The position numbers were made by a program, and so were the translations under genes. Shown here piece by piece: positions 45,909 through 55,062 of a stretch of 64,000 bases of DNA (the first letter of the stretch is position 1; every line of letters begins with the position of its first letter). The notes below the pieces were generated by a model. That model made no database searches. It saw nothing but the letters and a program-made list of their open reading frames with translations, and was not told the DNA's origin. Source of the DNA: CAZXEU01 sp964639665 (lineage in GTDB: Bacteria; Bacteroidota; Rhodothermia; Rhodothermales; Bin80); NCBI GenBank assembly GCA_964639665.1, contig CAZXEU010000121.1:1-64000 (forward strand), written 5' to 3'.

Positions 45909-46904
45909 GTGAAGACGGGACGAATCGCCGCGCTGGCAGCCGGAGCGCTGTTCGCGTGCGGGTGCGGAGACGCATCCCACACCAGGGAACTGTCACTTGC
46001 ACATTTCCTGACGGCGCACCACGTCCTGGTCGAGGCCGTGTTCACACCCCTGTCCCGGGAACTCGCTGAGCTGTCGGATGGCACGCTGGCCGTCAGGCAA
46101 TTCCCTGCCGGGGCGCTAAACTCGTCGGCGCCGGCGCAGTACTCGATTCTGCGCAGCGGCGTAGCCGATATCGCCCTTGTTATTCCCTCCTATAACGCTG
46201 ACCTCTTTTCGAAGACCGACCTTATCGCTTTTCCCGGCGTCTGCAAGACCGCACTGGAATGTACCGAATCCCTGTTGCGCGCCAGGCCAGTGTTAGAGGT
46301 AGAATACGATGCAAAGGTTCTGGGGCTGTGGGCCACCAGCGCTCCGGTGCTGCTCACCCGCGATACACCCGTGCGTACGCTCGAGGACATGCACGGGCTC
46401 AAGATCCGGGTCGCAACGCGGAGTGCCATACCGTTCATCGAAGCACTCGGCGCCAGTGCCATCATGCAATCGGCTACGGTTGTCCACCAGAGTCTGGCCA
46501 CGGGAGTCATCGACGGAGTGGCGATCTCTCCTTCGGGCATCGCGGCATACCAGCTTCATGAGCCGGCAGTCTACCTGACCACCTGGCTTCCGGTATCGGG
46601 ACTTCCCTTCGCCCTGCTCATGAATCACGGAGTATACGAGGCCCTTTCGCCCGAGGAACAGGAATGGATCGACGAAGCTGCAGACAATTCTCTCTCCTGG
46701 GCGGGGGGCGACGCATTCGCGCGCGCCAGCGCAACCGGCCTGCGGATGGCCGAGGAAGCTGGCGTCCAGATCATAGAACTTCCGGAAAGCGAAAAGCGCC
46801 GCTTCGAGGCCGCGATCGCTTCGGTGCGTGAAGCAGGGCTGGGGCGGCAGGTAGGCGACATGACCGTTGCCGAAGTAATCGGTCTTTTCGGCGCGGAGCA
46901 GTGA
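45909..46904 (+). CDS. dctP: TRAP transporter solute-binding lipoprotein (DctP type)
   Basis: A 331-residue periplasmic binding protein. The signal ends in a lipobox (LAAGALFACGC), so it is membrane-anchored rather than free as in most DctP proteins. Family landmarks are HFLTAHHVLVEAVFTPLSRELAELSDG split by helices, AVRQFPAGALNS, DMHGLKIRVATRSAIPFIEALGAS and ATGVIDGVAISPSGI. An arginine at GLKIRV sits where the family binds a substrate carboxylate. GTG 45909 (or GTG 45906) starts the signal. It lies in the same direction as dctQ-dctM but 794 bases further on. Confidence 0.92.
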   Translation: MKTGRIAALAAGALFACGCGDASHTRELSLAHFLTAHHVLVEAVFTPLSRELAELSDGTLAVRQFPAGALNSSAPAQYSILRSGVADIALVIPSYNADLFSKTDLIAFPGVCKTALECTESLLRARPVLEVEYDAKVLGLWATSAPVLLTRDTPVRTLEDMHGLKIRVATRSAIPFIEALGASAIMQSATVVHQSLATGVIDGVAISPSGIAAYQLHEPAVYLTTWLPVSGLPFALLMNHGVYEALSPEEQEWIDEAADNSLSWAGGDAFARASATGLRMAEEAGVQIIELPESEKRRFEAAIASVREAGLGRQVGDMTVAEVIGLFGAEQ

Positions 46905-47431
46905 GAGGTCATCGTGCGAGCAGCTTCCGTTAGGGATCAATTGGGTGATTTGCGCCAGAATCTACCGCTTTCGAATGCCCATCACTCCGTTCTGCCCGGC
47001 AAGGGCCGCGGAAGCCACATTCCGATCCAGTCTCGCCTCTCTTCCGGCCGGTGCCTTTGCAAGGACGGCTCTCGAGGCGGCTTCCCTGGCAAGTACCGCC
47101 CTCCAGTTCGCCGTCCCGGATGTTTCGGCTACACTGGCTGGATGCGACCACAAGGCATCTTGTCCGAGACAATGGACGCGCACATTCATAACGAAATACT
47201 ACTCAGGAAGCTGCCGTTGTTCCTTGGGTGGTCATCGGACCTGGTCCCAGTCCGTAGCCTCCCAGCTCCCCTGGCTGGCGGGCCAGGACAATCGGTTGCT
47301 CTCGCTTGGCGCTAACCGCCAGCGACCTCCACCTGCATGACACGACAACGACTATACCAGACCATTTGAAACTCAAGCCGCCGCCGGGCGGTGTGAAATC
47401 TTTCCGCGTTCCTCTCAATAGCCGTCAGACC
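46905..47431. other. Intergenic stretch of 530 bases, no gene seen
   Basis: Lies between dctP and the propeller gene. A leftward frame (47189-46962) reads as an alanine-rich 75-residue peptide with no motif, and rightward frames of about 130 codons also cross it. None has supporting signals. The in-frame extension upstream of ATG 47432 belongs to this non-coding part. Confidence 0.4.
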
Positions 47432-48394
47432 ATGCACCGATTGCTTTTGCCGGTTGTGATTGCAGCCTGCGCGCTCGCAGAGAATTCCGCTGCCCAGTTT
47501 ATCACGGATACCGGCACACCCCCTATGGCGGAAATTGTGGCATACGTGCCGCTTGGGCCGGACTCCGCTCTGGCTATTGATAACCGGGATGCCGCCTTTC
47601 TGCTGGTATCCGACGAGCGCGTAGCCGCAATCGGCTCCATAGGCGAAGGGCCGTGTCAGTATACCGACGTCACTTCGTTTGCCACTACGGGCGATACGCT
47701 CCTGGTGCTGGACCGGCGGCTCGGCAGGGTCGTGCATTACTCCATTTCACGCGGGGAATGCACGGGTGAGGTCAATTCGCCGGAGCTCGCAGGCGTAACC
47801 GGCATCGCTGCCGCCGGGGGCGACTGGTATTTCATATATGAAGGCTATACCGCACCGACCGATCCTGAGCGCCCCCTGCTTCTTGCCATGCGCGGAGGCG
47901 ACAGTCTGGTGCCGCTCGGTCTGACCAAGGCAGACCTTGACGCGGATATGCTGATGGCGCCGGTTAGGATGCCAGGCAGATTCAAGCAGATTCGCAGCCG
48001 GCAGGGGCGCATTTATTTCGTTCTTCCCTATTCGCACCGGCTCTGGAACTACGACGTGCGCTCCGGCGCTGTGTCATTCTTCGAACTGGAGCATGATTCT
48101 GCCGACGTTTCCGAGTACGCGGAGGAGACCGATCTGGCCGAGGTCGCCAGAGCAATTGCGTCCCTGGAAACCCACTTCAACCTGTTTCTGCTAGAGGACC
48201 ATGTTGCTGTGCAGTCCCGCAGCAAAGGTGGATGGATGCTTGGCCTGTACACGCATGACGGAGACCTTGTCATCAGGCAGGAGCTGCCCCGGAGAATCCA
48301 ATTCGAGCGCGATGGCGCCTTCTACGCAATTGAGCCCACAACGGATGAAGCCCGGCCCTACAGGATCGAGCGTGTCCCGGTCGATCTACCGTGA
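47432..48394 (+). CDS. Secreted six-bladed beta-propeller-like protein
   Basis: A 320-residue protein with a signal peptide (MHRLLLPVVIAACALAENSAAQ) and repeated beta-blade units. The block AAIGSIGEGPCQYTDVTSF with DTLLVLDRRLGRVVHYSI resembles the 6-bladed propeller/NHL family common in Bacteroidota, which read GxxGEGPGEF and then describe a blade. No catalytic motif is visible and the ligand is unknown. ATG 47432 gives the signal peptide; the longer in-frame start at 47306 does not. It converges with a second propeller gene of the same general type. Confidence 0.75.
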   Translation: MHRLLLPVVIAACALAENSAAQFITDTGTPPMAEIVAYVPLGPDSALAIDNRDAAFLLVSDERVAAIGSIGEGPCQYTDVTSFATTGDTLLVLDRRLGRVVHYSISRGECTGEVNSPELAGVTGIAAAGGDWYFIYEGYTAPTDPERPLLLAMRGGDSLVPLGLTKADLDADMLMAPVRMPGRFKQIRSRQGRIYFVLPYSHRLWNYDVRSGAVSFFELEHDSADVSEYAEETDLAEVARAIASLETHFNLFLLEDHVAVQSRSKGGWMLGLYTHDGDLVIRQELPRRIQFERDGAFYAIEPTTDEARPYRIERVPVDLP

Positions 48395-48617
48395 TAGAAT
48401 CTTGGCCGCTCTCCGAGGCCGCGCCTGAATACGATCTTTCCGTCCGGCCTCCGCCCGCAACCGCCTGCATGCCGGCGCAAGCCCCTTGGGCCAGCTTGCG
48501 CCGCGGCATCCAGTCGCCGAACAGCAGGACCCGGTGAGTATGCCGTCAGTCAGGGCATGGCCCCCTAACCCGTCTAAGGCGAACCCGGAGCCAGGTCAAG
48601 GCCTCGGCAATGCCACC

Positions 48618-49745
48618 TCACATATCCACCGAATACACGACCAGCATCGGGGCCTCCCCTTCGCCCCCGGTATATCCATACGCCCGCCCGGATGCCAGCC
48701 GGATGACGACAAGCGTGACGCTCTCCGGCAGCGTGGCTCGGCCTGCGACATCTCCGGACTCAGCCAGAACCAGCCATTCGGCGGTCGAATCCTCCCGCTC
48801 CATGCTCTTGAGCCATACCTGCGCGCGGTCATCCACGGCTATTGCCCCGTAAGCCGGCTTGAAGCGGTGAATCGTGTCAAAGTCATCCGGCTGCACAATG
48901 GCGTCCCGTTCCGCGCGTGTTACCGGCACGGGATCATGATTCCGCTGGACGCGACCCAGAACCTTGCCTTGAAGCGATGTCACCAGGAGATCTATGGTCT
49001 CGTTCCAGCCGGAATACAGCTTTCCGCTTCGGCTGTAGCGAAAGAAAGAACTGCGTCCAAACGGGACGGTACGGATCCCCGGACTACCGGGATTATCCGA
49101 AAAGATCCGCAACTCAATTTGCGGCAAGCGTCGGGCCAACGGCCGCAGGAAAGTGCCATCCCGGCCCGTCTGGGCTACTACAGCATAGCGTTCCTGATCT
49201 GCATTAGATGTCGTGATACCGGGGGCGTATAGCGTGATCGGTCCTACGTCCGTTATTCCGATGACGCTAACGGGACTTCCCAGGGAATCGTGGCTCTCAA
49301 TGCGCAAGCTCTGATTAAAGCCCCAAGTCGCAGGATCGAAGATGGAAAGGGCCCGCCTTCTAAAGTCGTAGACATACACGGAGTCAGTGCTACCCACGAA
49401 TACATCGGAAATGGCCTGAAATTCCCCGGGACCTTCACCCGGACGACCGAACTGGCCTATCTGGTCACCGTCCGCAGAGAATACCCTGACATCCATGGAC
49501 CTGCGGTCACCGACGAAGATTTGACCCGCTGAATTGACCGCCAGGCCGCCGATGCCTCCGAATAGGACGGTGTCTCCTGCGGCTTCATCACCTACTCGAT
49601 ACAGCTCGGATACGGCAATCTGCGAGGCTTCCTGCCAGGCCAGACCGCCGGCATGGCTGTCGCCGGAGGGTGTGGCGCATAGCAGGAATGGAATGAGAAC
49701 GGCGGGAAGCCGCGTGCACTTGGCGCTGGACCTCGGGATGCGCAT
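48618..49745 (-). CDS. Secreted NHL/six-bladed beta-propeller protein
   Basis: A 375-residue exported protein. After a signal peptide (CTRLPAVLIPFLLCATPSG) the blades begin FGGIGGLAVNSAGQIFVGDR, then MDVRVFSADGDQIGQFGRPGEGPGEFQAISDV with VYVYDFRRRALSIFD. The GxPGEGPGEF signature is typical of the family. Function unknown; such proteins often bind ligands or partners at the cell surface. ATG 49745 places the signal at the N-terminus. It shares the fold and the GEGP signature with the convergent gene at 47432-48394 and is divergent from dnaE. Confidence 0.8.
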   Translation of the reverse strand: MRIPRSSAKCTRLPAVLIPFLLCATPSGDSHAGGLAWQEASQIAVSELYRVGDEAAGDTVLFGGIGGLAVNSAGQIFVGDRRSMDVRVFSADGDQIGQFGRPGEGPGEFQAISDVFVGSTDSVYVYDFRRRALSIFDPATWGFNQSLRIESHDSLGSPVSVIGITDVGPITLYAPGITTSNADQERYAVVAQTGRDGTFLRPLARRLPQIELRIFSDNPGSPGIRTVPFGRSSFFRYSRSGKLYSGWNETIDLLVTSLQGKVLGRVQRNHDPVPVTRAERDAIVQPDDFDTIHRFKPAYGAIAVDDRAQVWLKSMEREDSTAEWLVLAESGDVAGRATLPESVTLVVIRLASGRAYGYTGGEGEAPMLVVYSVDM

Positions 49746-49982
49746 ATGGCTCGGACCTGACAGGGTTGGTGGTGCGGCGCGTTTGGGATTACATTCGGGC
49801 AACCATGATACAGCCGGCGGGACCCGGATACGTACCTGGCCGATCCGGTGCGCTTCCGCAAGCCCAGGAGTGTCGGGGAGCGTAGCCGTTTCATAAATTC
49901 CGGTGCCTCGATGGCGGCGCCTCGCGCATTCCGGCGCGCGGCCCGGGTGCTTGCGAAAACGAAATCACGCGCGCTGCGGACC

Positions 49983-52900
49983 ATGTCCGAATTCTGCCAC
50001 CTTCACTGCCACACATCCTATTCGCTGCTCGACGGTGCGGCCCGCATCGATGCGCTCGTCAGGCGCGCCGGCGAGCTGGAAATGAAAGCCATCGGCATCA
50101 GTGACCACGGCAATCTGTTTGGCGTCCCCGAGTTTTTTACCACCGCAAGGAAAGCTGGCCTGCAGCCCGTTATAGGCTGCGAATTCTACCTCACGCCCGG
50201 CAGCCGGCTCGATCGGAAGGACCGCACGCGCTATCATCAGGTGCTTTGGGCCAAGGATGAATCCGGCTATCGCAACCTGGTTCAGCTTTCCTCGCTTTCA
50301 TTCCAGGAGGGATTCTACTACAAGCCCCGCATCGACCGCGAGCTTCTCCGGAACCACGCAGACGGACTCGTAGCGACGACCTGCTGCCTGCAGGGCGAGG
50401 TGCCCCAGACGCTGCTTACTCGCGGAGAGGAGGCGGCCCGCACCGCATTTGAAGGCTATCTCGACCTGTTTGGCGAGGACTACTACATTGAGCTGCAGAA
50501 CCACGGGATTGCGGACCAGCACAGGCTAAACGCCGTGCTGCTGAAGTGGGCGTCACAGTACGGCGTTAGGACCGTGGCTACCAATGACGTGCACTACGTC
50601 TCCCGCGCCGACGCCCCGGCGCAGGATATCCTCCTTTGCCTGCAGACAGGGAAGGATCTGGACGATCCTGCCCGAATGCGCTTCGAAGGGGACCAGTTTT
50701 ACCTGAAGAGCGCTGATGAAATGCGGCGCTCCATGGAAGATGTTGCGCCCGGTATCGCCGGCAAGGCACTGGCGACCACGGTCGAGATAGCGGACAAGTG
50801 CCGCTTCGAGCTCTCGATGGGGGGGCTTTTGATGCCGCACTTTGCGCTTCCGAGCGACTTCGAGGGTGACGCGGACGCCTACCTTCGCCACCTTGTCTAC
50901 ACAGGCGCGAGTAAGCGGTATGGGGAGATTTCTGAAGAGGTTACGGGCCGGCTAGACCACGAGCTTGGCATTATTTCCAAGATGGGATACGCCAGCTACT
51001 TCCTGATCGTGCAGGACTTTACGCGGGCTGCAGGGGATCTGGGCGTAACCGTCGGGCCGGGAAGGGGCTCCGTAGCAGGAAGCGCGGCGGCCTTTTGCCT
51101 AGGCATCACCAACATTGATCCCCTGCAGTACAATCTGCTCTTCGAGCGCTTCCTCAACCCGGAGCGCGTCTCTATGCCCGACATCGATATCGACTTCGAC
51201 GACCGGGGAAGGGCTGCGGTCATAGACTACGTCGTACGAAAGTACGGTCGCAACAGCGTCTGCCAGATCATTACGTACGGCACGATGGCTGCACGGAGTG
51301 TAATCCGCGACGTTGCGCGCGTATTGCGCATCCCGCTTGCCGAGGCGGACAGGATTGCCAAGCTGATCCCGGAGGGACCCGGCATGACGCTGGAAAAGGC
51401 CATGGATGAGGTGCCTGATTTCCGGGCCCTGCAGGACGATCCGCGCGATCAGATCCGACAGCTGCTCCAGTATGCCACGGTGCTGGAAGGCTCCGCCCGC
51501 CATACGGGTGTGCATGCTGCGGGCGTGATCATAGCGCCCGGCACGGTCAGCGATTACGTTCCTGTTGCCGTTACCAAGAGCAAGGGCGAACCGGTACTCA
51601 TCACGCAGTACGATGGGACGTGGGTGGAGAGATTCGGATTGCTCAAGATGGACTTCCTGGGCCTTTCCACCCTCACGGTCCTGAATGACGCCATCGCGCT
51701 GATCCGGGAGCACCGTGGCGAGAGTCTGGAACTGGAAGACATCCCGCTGGATGACGCCAGGACATTCGCGCTCTTCCAGCGCGGAGATACGCTGGGCATA
51801 TTCCAGTTCGAATCAGACGGCATGCGCGAGTGGCTGACGAAGCTTGTGCCCACGAGCATGGACGATCTCATCGCCATGAACGCGCTGTACAGGCCCGGTC
51901 CCATGGGCCTGATCCCGGTTTATATCGACCGCAAACACGGGCGGGAGGAGATCTCGTACTGGCATCCGATGCTAGAGCCGATCCTTCGCGAGACGTACGG
52001 CATTCCCGTCTACCAGGAACAGGTCATGCAGATGGCCCAGGAAATGGCGGGCTACTCGCTGGGCGGCGCCGACCTCCTGCGCAGGGCCATGGGAAAGAAG
52101 AAGCAGGAGGAAATGGATCGCCAGCGAAGCATCTTTGTTCGCGGCGCGGCCCGAAGGAGCGTGGACGAAAGAACCGCCAACGAAGTCTTTGACGCGATGG
52201 CCAAATTCGCCGGCTACGGCTTCAACAAGTGTCTGTCCGGGTGTACGCAGATCGTTCATGCCGACACGGGATCCAGGCTGAGCCTTGCATCGCTGTTTCG
52301 GCGCGGGTGCAGCGGCTTCATGGTTAGCGCCTTGGGCAATGACGGCAAGCTACATGCTCGAAGGGTAACGGACGTAGTGTGGAATGGCTACCGGAAAGTG
52401 TTTGAACTGGCGACGGCGTCCGGGCACCGCATTCGCGCCACCGCCACGCACCGGTTTCGTACGAGGCAGGGCTGGCGGCGGCTGGCCGAGATTGTCCCTG
52501 GAGAGCTCGTCGCTGCCGCCGATGAGGAACCGTTAGCAGCGCCCGGCAAAGCCGGCTCCGCAACTGCCGTGGCGAGCGCAGCGCAAACGCTGTGCTGGGA
52601 TGCCGTGGTATCGATTCGTGACGCGGGACGCGCGGATACGTATGACCTGACCGTGGAAGGCGATCACAACTTCGTGGCCAACAATCTGATTGTACACAAC
52701 AGCCACAGCGCCGCCTATTCGCTCGTGGCGTACCATGCCGCCTACTTCAAGGCCAACTATCCGGCCGAATTCATGGCGGCCGCCATGACCAATATCATGT
52801 CGGATACCAAGAAGCTGGCCGCGATGCTGGATGAAGCCCGAAAGCTGAAGCTTGAGATCCTGCCTCCGTCCGTCAACAGCAGTCGCGGTCCCTTCTCCGT

Positions 52901-53921
52901 CGACGACGGCAGGATTCGCTTCGGCATGTGCGCCGTAAAGGGCGTGGGGCAGGCAGCGGCCGAAGCCATCGTCGAGGCGCGCAAGACGCACGGCACCTCC
53001 CGGACGCTGTTTGGCTTCACACGCAACCTGGATCTGAAGACGGTTCCCAAAAGCGCCATGGAAGCTCTGGCTCGGGTCGGGGCACTGGATGACCTGAGCG
53101 GTCATCGCGCGGAGCTCGTGGCGGGCATTGGTTCCGCGAGAAAGTATGCCCTCAAGCAGCAGTCGGATGCGGCCATGGGCCAGAGTTCGCTCTTCGGCGA
53201 CACCGGCCAGTTCGCGATGGAAGCGGAGCCACGGCTCAAAGCGCAGGAAGAGTGGCCGCGGTTAAGAAAGCTCACGGAAGAGCGTGAATTGATGGGCCTC
53301 TATATATCCGGCCATCCGCTTGATGCTTTTCGGCCGGAGGCCCGTGCATTCTCTACCGCGGCCTTCGCGGACACAGATCTGGAATTGGCCAGCGGACCCA
53401 ACGGGACCAGGCCCCTCCACTCCTTCTGCGCCATCATAACGGGCGTCCAGCGCAGAACCACGCGCAAGGGAGCTCCCATGGCGAGCGTTACGCTGGAAGA
53501 CTACAGCGGACAGGCTGAAATGGTGTGCTTCTCGGCCGTCTTCGACAAGGTGCAGCAGTACCTGTCGGAAAACGAAGTCATTCTCGCACGCGGGGAGGTG
53601 GAAACAAGGGGCGGAAGCCTCAGGATTCTGGCGCGGGAAGTGACCCCCATGTGGAAAGTGCGCCGGGACATGGTTCAGAGCATAGTCGTGTGCATCAACG
53701 CCCGCCGCGTGCAACTGCCCCAAATGGAGGCTTTTCGCAAGCTATGCGAAGACAATCGGGGCTCCTGCCGCCTGTATTTCGACGTCATTGATCCTGCGCG
53801 CCCGGACAGGCGGCAGCGCCTGCGAAGCCGCACATTTGTCGTGGAGCTGACATCGGAACTGATGGCCGGAGTGGCCAGTCTCTTCGGCGCCGACAACATT
53901 CACCTGGAAGCCAGGTCCTGA
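49983..53921 (+). CDS. dnaE: DNA polymerase III alpha subunit, interrupted by an intein
   Basis: Replicative polymerase. The precursor is 1312 residues; without the intein 1155, the normal DnaE length. The PHP domain (1-290) keeps what look like all metal ligands (HLHCHTS, GISDHGN, GCEFY, TNDVHY), so its own proofreading nuclease may be active, unlike in E. coli. The polymerase core has the catalytic aspartates in PDIDIDFDD (399-407) and the fingers motif FNK/SHSAAYS, into which the intein is inserted at residue 750. Helix-hairpin-helix and a C-terminal OB fold (ITGVQRRTTRKGAPMASVTLEDYSG) follow. ATG 49983 begins directly at the PHP domain. A run of small genes (arsC-like and others) follows in the same direction. 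Confidence 0.96.
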   Translation: MSEFCHLHCHTSYSLLDGAARIDALVRRAGELEMKAIGISDHGNLFGVPEFFTTARKAGLQPVIGCEFYLTPGSRLDRKDRTRYHQVLWAKDESGYRNLVQLSSLSFQEGFYYKPRIDRELLRNHADGLVATTCCLQGEVPQTLLTRGEEAARTAFEGYLDLFGEDYYIELQNHGIADQHRLNAVLLKWASQYGVRTVATNDVHYVSRADAPAQDILLCLQTGKDLDDPARMRFEGDQFYLKSADEMRRSMEDVAPGIAGKALATTVEIADKCRFELSMGGLLMPHFALPSDFEGDADAYLRHLVYTGASKRYGEISEEVTGRLDHELGIISKMGYASYFLIVQDFTRAAGDLGVTVGPGRGSVAGSAAAFCLGITNIDPLQYNLLFERFLNPERVSMPDIDIDFDDRGRAAVIDYVVRKYGRNSVCQIITYGTMAARSVIRDVARVLRIPLAEADRIAKLIPEGPGMTLEKAMDEVPDFRALQDDPRDQIRQLLQYATVLEGSARHTGVHAAGVIIAPGTVSDYVPVAVTKSKGEPVLITQYDGTWVERFGLLKMDFLGLSTLTVLNDAIALIREHRGESLELEDIPLDDARTFALFQRGDTLGIFQFESDGMREWLTKLVPTSMDDLIAMNALYRPGPMGLIPVYIDRKHGREEISYWHPMLEPILRETYGIPVYQEQVMQMAQEMAGYSLGGADLLRRAMGKKKQEEMDRQRSIFVRGAARRSVDERTANEVFDAMAKFAGYGFNKCLSGCTQIVHADTGSRLSLASLFRRGCSGFMVSALGNDGKLHARRVTDVVWNGYRKVFELATASGHRIRATATHRFRTRQGWRRLAEIVPGELVAAADEEPLAAPGKAGSATAVASAAQTLCWDAVVSIRDAGRADTYDLTVEGDHNFVANNLIVHNSHSAAYSLVAYHAAYFKANYPAEFMAAAMTNIMSDTKKLAAMLDEARKLKLEILPPSVNSSRGPFSVDDGRIRFGMCAVKGVGQAAAEAIVEARKTHGTSRTLFGFTRNLDLKTVPKSAMEALARVGALDDLSGHRAELVAGIGSARKYALKQQSDAAMGQSSLFGDTGQFAMEAEPRLKAQEEWPRLRKLTEERELMGLYISGHPLDAFRPEARAFSTAAFADTDLELASGPNGTRPLHSFCAIITGVQRRTTRKGAPMASVTLEDYSGQAEMVCFSAVFDKVQQYLSENEVILARGEVETRGGSLRILAREVTPMWKVRRDMVQSIVVCINARRVQLPQMEAFRKLCEDNRGSCRLYFDVIDPARPDRRQRLRSRTFVVELTSELMAGVASLFGADNIHLEARS
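52230..52700 (+). other. Mini-intein in dnaE (157 residues, no homing endonuclease)
   Basis: Self-splicing protein element. It starts with Cys1 (CLSGCTQIVHADTG, block A) and has block B with the TxxH motif TATH at intein residues 71-74 (GHRIRATATHRF). It ends with block F (DTYDLTVEGDHNFVA, histidine 146) and block G (LIVHN, His156-Asn157). The first extein residue is serine. Residues about 95-122 are a short alanine-rich linker where a homing endonuclease would sit, so it can splice but not move by homing. All residues needed for the four splicing steps are present. It interrupts FNK/SHSAAYS, four residues from the site of the cyanobacterial split DnaE intein (before CFNK). Confidence 0.95.
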
Positions 53922-53937
53922 TCGACAGCGATGCTCC

Positions 53938-54366
53938 ATGGCGCGTGAAACAGTCCTGTTTGTATGTACGCACAACTCCTCGCGGTCCCAGATGGCGGAA
54001 GGGCTGCTGCGTGCCCGGCATGGGGAGCGGTATGTCGTCTATAGCGCGGGCACGCATCCTGGCGGCGTGAATCCGTTTGCCGTGACGGCCATGGCTGAGC
54101 TAGGGATTGACATAGCGGGACATCGATCGGATCAAGTCGACGCGTTTGCCGCCATGCCTATGGACTACGTGGTTACGGTTTGCGATTCGGCGAGGGAAAG
54201 CTGCCCCTACTTCGCCGCCCGGGTGCAAAACATCCATCACCGCTTCCGCGACCCTTCCGCCGTGCGCGGCAGCGACGAAGAGAGGCTCACCGCATTTCGC
54301 GAGATTCGCGACCAGATTGATGCATGGCTGGGCGAGACCTTCGGCCCGGGCAAGCGGGTTTCCTGA
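53938..54366 (+). CDS. arsC: Thioredoxin-coupled arsenate reductase / low-molecular-weight phosphatase family
   Basis: A 142-residue enzyme of the low-molecular-weight tyrosine phosphatase fold. The P-loop is CTHNSSRSQ with Cys10, and Cys82 and Cys89 (VCDSARESCP) provide the disulfide relay. The three cysteine positions equal those of Staphylococcus aureus ArsC, so arsenate reduction with thioredoxin is likely rather than protein dephosphorylation. The late segment FRDPSA fits the family. No arsenite exporter or ArsR gene is adjacent. It starts with ATG 53938, 16 bases after dnaE. Confidence 0.88.
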   Translation: MARETVLFVCTHNSSRSQMAEGLLRARHGERYVVYSAGTHPGGVNPFAVTAMAELGIDIAGHRSDQVDAFAAMPMDYVVTVCDSARESCPYFAARVQNIHHRFRDPSAVRGSDEERLTAFREIRDQIDAWLGETFGPGKRVS

Positions 54367-54375
54367 CCGGCATCC

Positions 54376-55062
54376 ATGGCGGCGCGCATCGGCATAACGA
54401 CTTTGTTCGAATCGGAAGAATACAGGCTTGACCAGCGGTATGTGCGGGCGATAGAGGCTGTCGGCGGCCTGCCCGTGCTGCTGCCAGTCTTGCAAGAGTC
54501 CCGCGGCGTCGCGCAAATGCTGGACGGCCTGCTGATTCCGGGCGGCCCTGCCGTGACGCAGGGCCTTGTCGGCCTGCTTCCGGATGACCTGGAAGCCGCT
54601 CATCCCGGGCACACGGCATCCGCGGTCGCCATCCTGCAGGCTTTCGTGACCGCCGGAAAGCCCGTGCTTGGAATCTGCTACGGCATGCAACTGATGAGTG
54701 CAAATGCCGGGGGCACCATTTTCGGAGACGTGGAACGTGAATTACCGGGGGCTGCTGTCCACAGCCAGGTGCGCGGGGCTTCTTGCCATCCGGTGCATGT
54801 ACGCCGGGACTCGTGGCTTTACCGCATCCTGGGGAATGACAGGTTCTCGGTCAACACGCGCCACATTCAGGCAGTAGCGACACCCGGGGCGGGATTCGCA
54901 GTCTCCGCGACGGCGCCTGACGGCGTGGTGGAGGCCATCGAGAACGCGTCCGGGTCCATGATCGGCGTGCAGTTTCACCCGGAGCGCATGGAAGAGGTCA
55001 TGCGCCCGCTCTTTGCACACCTGGTATCCACCGCGGTCAGGCATGGCGAACGGCGTGCATAG
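54376..55062 (+). CDS. Class I amidotransferase-like hydrolase, gamma-glutamyl-GABA hydrolase family
   Basis: A 228-residue peptidase C26-type hydrolase. The nucleophile is Cys101 in GICYGMQLM, the catalytic pair His201 and Glu203 lie in QFHPER, and LLIPGGPAV shapes the oxyanion side. It resembles PuuD, which releases GABA from gamma-glutamyl-GABA, but no putrescine genes are nearby, so another gamma-glutamyl substrate is possible. It starts with ATG 54376, ten bases after arsC. Its last 20 bases overlap the start of the next gene. Confidence 0.88.
   Translation: MAARIGITTLFESEEYRLDQRYVRAIEAVGGLPVLLPVLQESRGVAQMLDGLLIPGGPAVTQGLVGLLPDDLEAAHPGHTASAVAILQAFVTAGKPVLGICYGMQLMSANAGGTIFGDVERELPGAAVHSQVRGASCHPVHVRRDSWLYRILGNDRFSVNTRHIQAVATPGAGFAVSATAPDGVVEAIENASGSMIGVQFHPERMEEVMRPLFAHLVSTAVRHGERRA

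Noticed and set aside
45089..46084. Leftward 331-codon open frame across the TRAP gap
   Set aside because: It overlaps the start of dctP; very rich in R, P, S and A with no coherent motif. The membrane-like pieces in this gap lie mostly in other frames.
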